A stretch of 31,860 nucleotides of DNA from an uncultured Oscillospiraceae bacterium (GTDB taxonomy: Bacteria; Bacillota; Clostridia; Oscillospirales; Acutalibacteraceae): NCBI GenBank assembly GCA_900546785.1, contig URED01000028.1, positions 1-31,860 on the forward strand, read 5' to 3'. Below the pieces are notes generated by a model. The model was not told where the DNA came from and ran no database searches. It saw only the letters and a list, made by a program, of their open reading frames with translations. The translations under genes and the position numbers were made by a program. This document shows positions 1 to 8,000 of the stretch, piece after piece. How positions within the stretch are numbered: position 1 is the stretch's first letter; each line of letters opens with the position of its first letter.

Positions 1-406
1 GGAGCAGGGGTTCTCGGTTCTTTCTAAGATCTGCAATGAGAGTGGCAACATCTTTGAGATTGCCTTCTGCAGTGATGTTTTCAAGAGTGTCATCCGAGCC
101 TGTGTGCAGTTTGTTTCGCCTTGCAGCATTCTGAATTATCTTTCTCTGTTCAAGTCCGTCTACGAGTCTTGAATAAAGTCTCACAGTTACATTGTTTCTG
201 TCGGCAAGCTGTGAAAACAATGCGAGTTCTTCAGTGGTGGGAGGATACTCCTTTATTGCCCATACACAGCGGTAACTGTCACCGATGATATAGTGGTCGG
301 TATAGAATTTAATTGTTGACGGAAGTATACGGTCAAAGAAATCTTTTATTCTGATTTCCTCTTTCTGTTCTTCCGTCAGTTCGACATGTTTTTTCTTAAA
401 TAACAT
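1..406 (-). CDS. VirB4/TraE-like conjugation ATPase (N-terminal part, cut by window edge)
   Basis: Reading leftward from an ATG at 406, the frame is open to the window edge for 135 codons. The start (MLFKKKHVELTEEQKEEIR) and the following stretch with KFYTDHYIIGDSYRCVWAI, then RLVDGLEQRKIIQNAARR, match the N-terminal domain of the VirB4/TraE ATPases of Tn1549-like ICEs. This family powers assembly of the conjugation channel at the cytoplasmic membrane. The Walker motifs would lie in the missing C-terminal part. An AAGGAGCTGATCAA ribosome binding site precedes the ATG, which lies 4 bases beyond the end of the upstream sortase gene, so the two are probably co-translated. The family call rests on the N-terminal domain only. 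Confidence 0.75.
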   Translation of the reverse strand, partial: MLFKKKHVELTEEQKEEIRIKDFFDRILPSTIKFYTDHYIIGDSYRCVWAIKEYPPTTEELALFSQLADRNNVTVRLYSRLVDGLEQRKIIQNAARRNKLHTGSDDTLENITAEGNLKDVATLIADLRKNREPLL

Positions 407-410
407 TTGA

Positions 411-1130
411 TCAGCTCCTTTTCGCAATTAATATCAGCCTTGAAGTATCGCTTGAATAATCACAGGTTGATAATGTTAAAAAATTATCCCCATAAACAGC
501 TTGTTGAGTGTTGCTGATATATGAGGATGTGTTTTTAATATGGGATATGAGTTCTGTGAAATTGTCTTCGCTTACTTGACCTTTGAAAGTGAACCAGCCG
601 TCAGAAGAGTCTACAACACAGACAGCATATAACTTGTATTCGTTTGTGATACCGCCGACAGTCAGCTTGATATCCTGATGTTCCATACAATAATTCAAGT
701 CTTTAAATTTCATAAGGTCGGAAAACATTGTTCCGTCTTTCATGTTATGTCCGTAAACGATAAGGTTTTGGCTTGTACTAACGGAACAACCCGCGTCAAG
801 AAACGGTGTTCCTGAATATGAATACTCACCTTTATAATTTCGCCTGAGATAATATTCGGGATTGCCGGGTTTCTGCATAACGGGATAATCAATATCTGTG
901 CCGGGAATTTCAAGCCAAGCAACACAGTATCTTATTTCCTTAGTTTTTTTGTCAGCCAGTTCTTCATCTTTGCTTTCGGTGGTAACAATACTGCTTAATT
1001 CACTAATTTCCTTTTCAGCATTTTTAGACTCACTATACCAGTGTATTAATACAGCAAAACATACAGCGAAGATGATTACTGAAACAATTATTGCTATATC
1101 AAGCATTTTGGATTTCCAATTTTTCTTCAT
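411..1130 (-). CDS. Class B sortase
   Basis: Membrane-anchored transpeptidase that joins LPXTG-like surface proteins to the cell wall. From the ATG at 1130 the protein has 239 residues: a short basic N-terminus, one membrane segment (about residues 10-30), a linker, and a sortase domain. The catalytic triad is visible: His128 in YGHNM, Cys223 in LSTCDY and Arg231 in SRLILIAKR. A longer reading from 1151 is possible, but GGAAAGGAC sits about 8 bases before the ATG at 1130, so I prefer the shorter one. The gene overlaps the upstream conjugation gene by 32 bases. The adhesin at 5007-8942 ends in a PDTGD sorting signal and a membrane tail, and is the obvious substrate. Confidence 0.9.
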   Translation of the reverse strand: MKKNWKSKMLDIAIIVSVIIFAVCFAVLIHWYSESKNAEKEISELSSIVTTESKDEELADKKTKEIRYCVAWLEIPGTDIDYPVMQKPGNPEYYLRRNYKGEYSYSGTPFLDAGCSVSTSQNLIVYGHNMKDGTMFSDLMKFKDLNYCMEHQDIKLTVGGITNEYKLYAVCVVDSSDGWFTFKGQVSEDNFTELISHIKNTSSYISNTQQAVYGDNFLTLSTCDYSSDTSRLILIAKRS

Positions 1131-1692
1131 CGAAACAGTCCTTTCCGTCAATGTCAGGTATCAACTCACCCTGCATAGATGCGCCGAAGTATATGGCAAG
1201 AAAGCGTTTGATATCATCCTTGCTCATTCTTTTAACTTCAAATCCCTGTTCGGCAATGGCTTTTTCAACTCGGTTTACCTGCGTGAAGACCTGTTCTTCT
1301 TTTTCTCTTTTAAAGCGGATTACGAACATAAACTGCCTTGCAGTTGACATTTCTATCTGAATATTTTCCAGATAGTCTATATCTTTTTCAAGACATTTCT
1401 TCACAAGAGGATTGGTTTCATCTGCGAGTCGGTCAACCATAAATGATTTGTTGTCATCAAATCTTTCGCAGGAGTCGAGACAGGTAATCTCTATGTTCGG
1501 CTGAGCCGATAAAACCATCATCAGATGCCATATCTTAGTCTGTATGTTTTCCTTTGAAAGAACCGATATGTTTGTTGGACTTATGCTGAAAAACACAAGT
1601 TCTCCGTTTCGTGTTTTGAGTCCTCTTTTTGAGAAAGTATCAATGCCGATTAACTCCTGAACGGAGTTTTTCTTTTTGTTTTTAGTTTTCAT
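1099..1692 (-). CDS. Conserved conjugation protein between PrgI and VirB4
   Basis: A 197-residue soluble protein with no signal peptide or membrane segment. It starts with a Lys-rich stretch followed by SVQELIGIDTFSKRGLKT. The length and pattern (an N-terminal region about self-contained beta strands, then an alpha/beta domain with MSTARQFMFVIRFKREKEE) recall the N-terminal, non-ATPase domain of VirB4 proteins, but this is a resemblance by eye. The gene overlaps prgI upstream by 11 bases and the sortase downstream by 32 bases, so it is tightly embedded in the transfer operon. Its function in mating-channel assembly is inferred from position only. Confidence 0.6.
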   Translation of the reverse strand: MKTKNKKKNSVQELIGIDTFSKRGLKTRNGELVFFSISPTNISVLSKENIQTKIWHLMMVLSAQPNIEITCLDSCERFDDNKSFMVDRLADETNPLVKKCLEKDIDYLENIQIEMSTARQFMFVIRFKREKEEQVFTQVNRVEKAIAEQGFEVKRMSKDDIKRFLAIYFGASMQGELIPDIDGKDCFDEEKLEIQNA

Positions 1693-1960
1693 CTTTCAGC
1701 CTCCATTCATAGTATTGCTGTGTTGATATGAAGTACTTAACTGCGTATTTAATAAAGTCAAGCACCGTTGTGTCATCACTGCGGATACTTAAAAAGGCAA
1801 AAGCTGCCGTGATAACCGCAGGAATTAATATATGTGTGGTGGCAAGCACCAAGGCAGAAAAAAGAGCACCCAACACAATTATGGCAAAGTCTTTTAAAGA
1901 CCACAGCCATAAAGTAGCGGATGCTCGCATATTCTGCGGATATATGAATTGTTTGTTCAA
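1682..1960 (-). CDS. PrgI family conjugation membrane protein
   Basis: A 92-residue protein with the PrgI-family layout (named after pCF10 PrgI): a short N-terminus with FIYPQNMRASATLWLWSLKDF, two adjacent hydrophobic helices (about residues 25-62), and a C-terminal tail ending in QQYYEWRLKDE. PrgI/VirB3-like proteins usually sit directly upstream of the VirB4 ATPase gene and are thought to be inner-channel membrane components. Here the conserved protein and the sortase lie between it and virB4. A good AGGAGGTATAAATTG ribosome binding site precedes the ATG. The binding site lies against the terminator hairpin of the FRG cassette, showing that the cassette ends immediately before this gene. 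Confidence 0.8.
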   Translation of the reverse strand: MNKQFIYPQNMRASATLWLWSLKDFAIIVLGALFSALVLATTHILIPAVITAAFAFLSIRSDDTTVLDFIKYAVKYFISTQQYYEWRLKDEN

Positions 1961-1974
1961 TTTATACCTCCTAA

Positions 1975-2012
1975 AATTTGAAGGGACCTACAGAAGAAGG
2001 TCCCTTCAAATT
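1975..2012 (-). terminator. Hairpin ending the FRG-domain gene
   Basis: A perfect 15-bp inverted repeat (1975-1989 with 1998-2012) with an 8-base loop starts at the stop codon of the FRG gene. On the minus strand it is followed by TTTTAGGAGG, a weak U-run that runs into the prgI ribosome binding site. It looks like a leaky intrinsic terminator or an RNA-stability hairpin. Confidence 0.65.
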
Positions 2013-3279
2013 AATATTGACTTTTAATGTATTCAGAAACGCATTCAATTTCAGGAAATAAAGTAGAATTATTAATGGAAATTCTATCAAGATCTTCTAA
2101 TATTTTTTTCTTCTTGTCTATTAGGATTATTATTCTTTTGCTTTTCCTTTGATATTTGTATTTATTCAAGATGTCATAATCATCAGCTAATCCGCATATA
2201 ATAAATGCTCCATCCTGCTTTATAATTCTGTTATTATTCTTTAGAGCATAAACAACAAAACTATCCAAAACTTGATCTTTTTTTATTTGAGATAAAAACG
2301 CTGGTTTTTCTAATCTAATTTCATGTAACAGTCTAGGTACATTGTTGTTAAAGTCATCATCATTTGATGATAGGATCGCTTGCTTTTGGATATCTTTCTG
2401 CGTATCATAGTTAAATAATGGTAAACTTGAAAGTACAGTTACAGTATCACTTTGCGGATATTTAATTTTATCCTTATCTACGGAAATGATAACAACTTCT
2501 CCGTATGAATTATATTCAGACTCTGTAGCAAAAAATAACGCAACTAAAGGATTCCTTGTAATATCTAATAACCTTGTTGGTAAGCCATAGTGTTGCATTT
2601 CTACAAGTTTTTCCAAATGAGTGTTGCATTTTTCAAAACTTTCTGGACAATTAATTATTAATTCATTATACATTTCTGCTTCATTTTCTTGCCAAGATTT
2701 TTTTCTCATAATAGATGGTATTAAAAAATAGTTTGCATTGGCATGACCTCTATAAAAAATTTTTTTCTTTGAATCATCTTTAATTCTAGATAAAATTTTA
2801 TTAAAGCCATATAAGGACCTTACAAAATTTATTTCCACCTTTTCACTGTTATAAAACACACCATCTTGAAATTTTATATTGTTTTTTATACTATAAAATG
2901 CTTTTTCATAGCTAAATAATTTCTTTGTAAATTCAATTCGTTCTTCTGAATTAGATAAAACTTTATATACCCAATTGACTATAGCAATGGCTTCATCATT
3001 GCTCAAAATCTGACTTTCATTAACAGAATCGTTATTAAAATGCTCTTTCCAAAAATTATATGCATTTTCAGGTTTAGGTCGAGGCAAAGAATACAATAAA
3101 ACAAACTTAGAATCAATGGCATGGAGTTTATCAATCATATCTGCTTTTTTAATTCTACCATAAATGAACATGCTCATGTCAAAATATCCATCAATTATAA
3201 GTTTTTCTAAACATATCATTTTAAATGCACTTCTTATAATTGGTTGATGGTACAACTCTTCAAAAAAGAAAAAAAACAT
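2011..3279 (-). CDS. FRG-domain protein, cargo within the transfer operon
   Basis: A 422-residue protein with an FRG domain (named for its Phe-Arg-Gly motif): FYRGHANANYFLIPSI at about residues 175-190 and MQHYGLPTRLLDITRNPLVA at about 228-247. The biochemical activity of FRG proteins is not established as far as I know; some occur near mobile-element and defence genes. The first 170 residues are Lys/Glu-rich and unrecognised. No membrane segment or signal peptide is seen. The start ATG has AAAAGGAAGG about 8 bases upstream. The gene is clearly more AT-rich than the transfer genes around it and has its own promoter and terminator, which suggests late insertion between the virB6-like gene and prgI. 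Confidence 0.8.
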   Translation of the reverse strand: MFFFFFEELYHQPIIRSAFKMICLEKLIIDGYFDMSMFIYGRIKKADMIDKLHAIDSKFVLLYSLPRPKPENAYNFWKEHFNNDSVNESQILSNDEAIAIVNWVYKVLSNSEERIEFTKKLFSYEKAFYSIKNNIKFQDGVFYNSEKVEINFVRSLYGFNKILSRIKDDSKKKIFYRGHANANYFLIPSIMRKKSWQENEAEMYNELIINCPESFEKCNTHLEKLVEMQHYGLPTRLLDITRNPLVALFFATESEYNSYGEVVIISVDKDKIKYPQSDTVTVLSSLPLFNYDTQKDIQKQAILSSNDDDFNNNVPRLLHEIRLEKPAFLSQIKKDQVLDSFVVYALKNNNRIIKQDGAFIICGLADDYDILNKYKYQRKSKRIIILIDKKKKILEDLDRISINNSTLFPEIECVSEYIKSQY

Positions 3280-3305
3280 AATATAAACCTTCCTTTTTTG
3301 ACTTT

Positions 3306-3334
3306 ATTATATCATATTCTCGCCTTTTTTTAAA
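3306..3334 (-). promoter_or_regulatory. Promoter of the FRG-domain gene
   Basis: A perfect -10 box TATAAT (minus strand, 3311-3306) lies 27 bases before the FRG start codon, with a weak -35 (TTTAAA, 3334-3329) at 17-base spacing. It sits in the short gap after the stop of the virB6-like gene. Confidence 0.5.
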
Positions 3335-3338
3335 TAAT

Positions 3339-4274
3339 TTATCTCCCAACTGCTTTAGCAAGGTTGATTGCTGATGATCCCATATGTACTGCACTCATAA
3401 CATTTACTCTCACGCTTGTGTCAAGACCAAACTGCTGTGCAATTCGAGGCACTTCCGCCGCAGCCATCATAATACCGATAGCAAGCAAAATGTTGTTTGG
3501 GAATGTGAGGAGACCGAGGAAGAGGAGAGTCGTCTGCAGAAAAGCTGTCAGACACAGAGCGATGACTTGCTTAACCCATTGATTGAAACCCTCATCGTAT
3601 CCTCTCGGAATACTGAACATGTGTAATGAACCTACGGCTATCTGTATAAGTAAAATACCGCCTCGTTTAATATTATCAAAGAATATCTTGAAAACACAAA
3701 AGCCGAGAGCAATAAGCATTACCAGCTCAAATAAACCGATAGGTATCATTGTACCGTTTGGATTGAAATATGATTGCATTGCAAACATTGCAACCTCACC
3801 AAGAGATGTTCCTTGCTGTGAGGCAAAAATTCTTGTTAGATCTCCTGACAAAGTGTTCTGCAGGGATACGCAGAATTTATATAACTCGATCGGCGTAATA
3901 GTGAACAGAGATACTGCCATAAAACCCTTGATCCAGTCTAAAGCTGTACTGCGTACATTTGCCCTGCCGTTTTGATATTCAACCGCAAGTTCAAATGCAG
4001 AAACGACAAGGCCCACAACAAAGAGAACCCAGCCGAAAAGATAAAACAGCTGAACGACAGCTTTGACCCAGTCAAGATCGAATATTTCAATTCCCATACC
4101 GCTTATCAAACTGAAAAAGTCTGCAATACCGTCATAAATGACCGTAAACAGCCATTGAATAATGCGGTTTAAAATACCGTCAATAATTTTATCTGATGCT
4201 GCCGAAAAGGCGTCGCCTATTGCATCGCCCATTCCGGAGATTATATCACCTAACCAGTCAAATATTTTAATCAC
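3339..4274 (-). CDS. VirB6/TrbL-like conjugation membrane protein (DUF6045 type)
   Basis: A 311-residue polytopic membrane protein, the usual channel-scaffold subunit of Gram-positive conjugation systems. After a Gly/Ala/Asp-rich amphipathic N-terminus (GDIISGMGDAIGDAFSAASD) there are about six hydrophobic segments, around residues 38-60, 70-95, 115-135, 175-200, 205-220 and 235-275. The C-terminus (AQQFGLDTSVRVNVMSAVHM) is typical of this family in Tn1549-like elements. Its start has a GAGAGGTGATTAAA ribosome binding site overlap. It follows the DUF3852 gene, separated by a strong hairpin (4286-4312). Confidence 0.8.
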   Translation of the reverse strand: MIKIFDWLGDIISGMGDAIGDAFSAASDKIIDGILNRIIQWLFTVIYDGIADFFSLISGMGIEIFDLDWVKAVVQLFYLFGWVLFVVGLVVSAFELAVEYQNGRANVRSTALDWIKGFMAVSLFTITPIELYKFCVSLQNTLSGDLTRIFASQQGTSLGEVAMFAMQSYFNPNGTMIPIGLFELVMLIALGFCVFKIFFDNIKRGGILLIQIAVGSLHMFSIPRGYDEGFNQWVKQVIALCLTAFLQTTLLFLGLLTFPNNILLAIGIMMAAAEVPRIAQQFGLDTSVRVNVMSAVHMGSSAINLAKAVGR

Positions 4275-4285
4275 CTCTCATTATC

Positions 4286-4312
4286 GGAGCTGCCTGTTAA
4301 ACAGACAGCTCC
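4286..4312 (-). other. Intercistronic hairpin between DUF3852 and virB6-like genes
   Basis: A 27-base near-perfect palindrome (GGAGCTG arm to CAGCTCC arm; the single mismatch is a G-U pair in the minus-strand RNA). There is no U-run after it and it lies just before the virB6-like ribosome binding site, so it is more likely an mRNA processing or stability element than a terminator. Confidence 0.55.
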
Positions 4313-4319
4313 TTTTGTC

Positions 4320-4661
4320 TTACATTCCAACAATACCCCAAATATACAGCGGAGCAGTTAAAGTAAAGATAAGACAGGCAAAGAGAATAGCTGGAGCAGT
4401 AAATTCAAACTGACCGTGCTTTCTGTAATCCATGTATGCCGTGCCTACCTTAACAAAGAACAGTACCGCAAGTATCATGTCAATTACAGGGAAGACTACA
4501 TTGTTGACAACGGTTTTTATCTGTCCCTGTGCCGTTTTCCAAGTGTTTTCAATTGCACCGGCTACATCCCCGGCCGCATAAACGGTTGTTGCAGAAAAAG
4601 CAATAATTAATACAAGGGCAATTGCAAATATCAGCCAGTGTTTTTTCTTAAGTTTAATCAA
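4320..4661 (-). CDS. DUF3852 membrane protein (candidate VirB2-like subunit)
   Basis: A 113-residue protein with a basic N-terminus, a hydrophobic signal-like helix and a VYAAG signal-peptidase-type site near residue 30, then two further hydrophobic segments (about residues 53-72 and 88-110). DUF3852 proteins occur in this position in Tn1549-like ICEs. The size, signal peptide and two-helix layout are those of VirB2-type pilin-like channel subunits, but that role is an inference. The gene overlaps the end of the upstream 117-residue gene by 8 bases. Confidence 0.75.
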   Translation of the reverse strand: MIKLKKKHWLIFAIALVLIIAFSATTVYAAGDVAGAIENTWKTAQGQIKTVVNNVVFPVIDMILAVLFFVKVGTAYMDYRKHGQFEFTAPAILFACLIFTLTAPLYIWGIVGM

Positions 4662-5007
4662 TATAATTACCTCCGTATACTTTCAATATTTCTTGACACT
4701 GATAATCATCTATGTAGTGTATAGGAATATCCAGTGCCATAGCATTTCTGATTTCTTCGCCCATACCGTCAGAAATGGTGTTTCCGAAAACCCATAAGTG
4801 ATGGGAATTGAGAATTTGTCCAATTGATATTGAGATGCCTGTTTTTCTTTGAATCGCATCCGAATCATCTAAGATTAGGGCGTAAAAATGGGACATTAAT
4901 GGTATCATATTGCACCTGTTATACACAAACTTTGCATATGCGATGGCATTGTTTATGTTTTGCTTTTCATTTCCGGCAAGAGGACTGCATATATAGGCTT
5001 TTTCCAT
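4654..5007 (-). CDS. DUF7768/DUF4406-type protein, nucleoside-2-deoxyribosyltransferase-like fold
   Basis: A 117-residue soluble protein beginning AYICSPLAGNEKQNINNAIAYAKF and containing MIPLMSHFYALILDD and a LWVFGNTISDGMGEEI stretch. This is the pattern of small proteins related to nucleoside 2-deoxyribosyltransferases, common in mobile elements. Enzyme activity and ligand are unknown. The start overlaps the adhesin stop codon by one base (ATAATGG), so it is translationally coupled to the adhesin. Its presence between surface protein and channel genes is usual for this ICE family. Confidence 0.7.
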   Translation of the reverse strand: MEKAYICSPLAGNEKQNINNAIAYAKFVYNRCNMIPLMSHFYALILDDSDAIQRKTGISISIGQILNSHHLWVFGNTISDGMGEEIRNAMALDIPIHYIDDYQCQEILKVYGGNYID

Positions 5008-8000
5008 TATTCTTCACCTTCCTCTTTTTTCGCCTTAATTTTAAGCACTAAGGCAGATACTGCAGCACCGAGGGCAATGGCGGCAAGACCTATCCATACA
5101 CCATAGTTGCGGTTATCTCCTGTGTCGGGAGTCTCTGGAACAGGCACTGTGATAGTGACTGTCTGTCCTTCATCTTCAATATCTGCGTGAGCAGCAAGTT
5201 CTGTACCGTCAAGGTAAAGCGTCTCAAATACAACGATTTCTGTGTTTTCTGTTATACCGCTTGCGTCGAAGGTAAAGGATACCTTGACCTCTCCGTTAGG
5301 CTTTTCGGGAACGAATGAAACTTCAGAAGTTATTTCTTTTCCGTCTACGGTGAAAGGCTTGTTGGTTGCCTTGTTCATAAGAACACCTTTAAGAATGTAT
5401 TCTTTGCCGGGTACGAGATGTTTGTACTCCACAATATCATCAATGGTAATCTTATCCTGTACATCAACTTCTTTCTCGCCGCCTATTGTGGCTGTGGTTT
5501 TCAGTTCGGGAATCATATCGTTAACAGCATTTATCTCTATGATTTGTTCATCTTCGCTTACTGTGATATGGTGAATATCATCACTAGGAAGATAATTTTC
5601 GGCAGGGTAAAGTTCTTTAACTATCCATTCACCGTAAGGCACATTATCGAAAGTAAAGATGCCGTCCTTGTCCGACTCAGCAGTCAGAACAGCGTTTTCT
5701 TCCGTGAACTCGGTTTCATCAAAAAGGAACAAACCGAACGCAGCACCCTCAATGGTATTGCCTGTTTCTCTGTCTGTCTTTATGCCTTTTACCGTGCCGT
5801 AGATCAATTCGTTTGCTATCGGCTCGCCGTCGTTGATAGCAATATCATAAATATTGACGGTCTGACCTTTGTACTGTGTTTCAAAGGCATATTTAGTATT
5901 GCTTGTTATATACTGTTCGTCTGTGGCAATCTCTTTTACATACCATTTGAAACCAATTGGCAAATCGCAGTTAAAGGTAATTTTGCCGTTTTCATCACAG
6001 CTTGCATAAGTAATTAGTGCGTCTTTAGTAATAACAGAACCGTCAAGAGCCTTGATGTCTTCGTTTGCATAAATGCCAAACTGAACACTCTGTATTTCTC
6101 CATTCATACCGATGCCGAAGGTATCGTCCTGTTCAAGTTCTTTTGCAAGTGAAATTGTGACTTTCTGTCTTTCGTTGTAGAGTGATAACTCTGTTGAAGC
6201 AACGCTGACATTCTGTCCTGCGTAGGTAAGTTCAACATCGTACTGTTCGTTTGGATTGTAGAAGCCTTCTGTTGCCGTCTTTTCAATAACGGTGTACTTG
6301 CCGAGATAAAGCTCTTTTGACTTTGCTTTTCCGTCTTTATCGGTAGTAATTTCGTCAACAAGTTCTCCCTGATATGCTCTAACTGTTCCGTCAAGAGTGG
6401 TTATGTCCTCTGCGGCATAAATCTGAAATACTGTATTAGGAAGTCCCTTGACTTCATATATAGGCTGATAGGTGATCGGGAAAGTTACTTCGTTGCCGTT
6501 CTCGTCAACATAACCGCCGCCGAGCACACCAACAGAATAAAAGACTTCGCCTGTTTTACCTATTTCGATTGTGCCTTTCTGCGGTATATCTTTCGCCTTT
6601 ACCTTGACTACTGTTACTCCGGTATCTGTTGATGAGTTTTCCTGTGTGATTGAAAACGGTATAGGTGTTGAATCAAGCACATATCCGTATGGAGCTTGTA
6701 CTTCAACAAGAGTATAGTCACCATATGGGAGTGTTTCGGGTGTTATGAGATAACCTTCAGAATTCGTATAAAAAGTGTGAATAGAAGTTACTTCGGGATA
6801 AGTGAACTGCATTGTGACTCTGTGACCTTCGCTGTCATAAATCTCAAAGCCTGCACCTGAATAAGCTATCTGTTTGCCTGTTTCGGCATCGAGTTTAACA
6901 ACTTTGACATAAGACTCAAAGTTTGAGTTATTGATAAGGAATTTGTATGTTTTACCGTCTGAGTTGATAAACACATCAAAGTCTTTTATCTTTTCTCTGC
7001 CGTCCCAGCCTTTTGTCTGATGAACAGTATATACACCGTATGGCATAAGTTTGGAACTTGCAAAACCGTCCTCATCGCAAACAATGGTATCCCTTTCGTC
7101 CTCATCTGCGTTCACGAATGAGCCTGCTGATTTAAGGTAAATTTGGAACTCTGCACCTTTTTCGGCTGTTTCAATCTGTGTACTGCCATCATCTGTATGT
7201 TTGATTATGGCGATATTGCCTTTGATAACCTGTTCCTTTACTTCATTGTTTGTGGTGTTGTACTCAATCGTGTAAAGTTTCGGATCAGCTCCAACTTTAT
7301 ACACCGTGCTGTTTACAAGGTATCCCTCGCTTGCATCAAGTTCTTTGAGTATCCAGTCAGTATCACAAACATAGTAATCAGTTGTGAATGAGGCGTTTGA
7401 GTCAGTGACATATGTGTCAATGAGTTCATCACCTTTAAACAACCCATAGGTAGCACCAGCGAGTGACGCATCACCCTGTGCTGTTCCTTCTTCAATGTCT
7501 GATTTAACTACCTTAACTCTAAACTTTTTGAGAATGTTGTTAAAGGTCAAAGTTGATGTTTGGTCAGCATTAAGGATAACAGTTTGATTATCAGTATCAA
7601 CATATCTTACAGGAATGTTTGTTTCCTGAACTGTATAGGTTATTTTGTTATTATTGCTATCATAAACAGGAAGATTACTTACAGTCGCAATGCCGCTTGA
7701 ATTTGTTGTAGCGTCATATGTCTTGCCATCACTGCCTGTTACTTTGAATGTAAAGTCTGAAACGATGTTATCTTCTGAATGCTTTTGTATCTTTATATTT
7801 CCTGTTTTCAGCTCATTATTGAAAGATACATTAGTTGTTTTACCATCGGAAACAGTTACGCTTTTTGCTGTTTGAACTTCATAGCGTATAATCTCTTTTT
7901 CACTTATGGTGTATGTTCCCACAGGAATATTATTAAGAGTTGCTGTACCATTGGCGTCAGTAGTCATTGTGTATGTTTTTCCATTTCTTTTAACGGTAAA

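Noticed and set aside
5418..6017. Plus-strand open frame of 199 residues inside the adhesin gene
   Set aside because: Antisense shadow of the adhesin; no ribosome binding site, low-quality composition rich in Cys/Phe/Tyr, and the minus strand clearly encodes CnaB domains.
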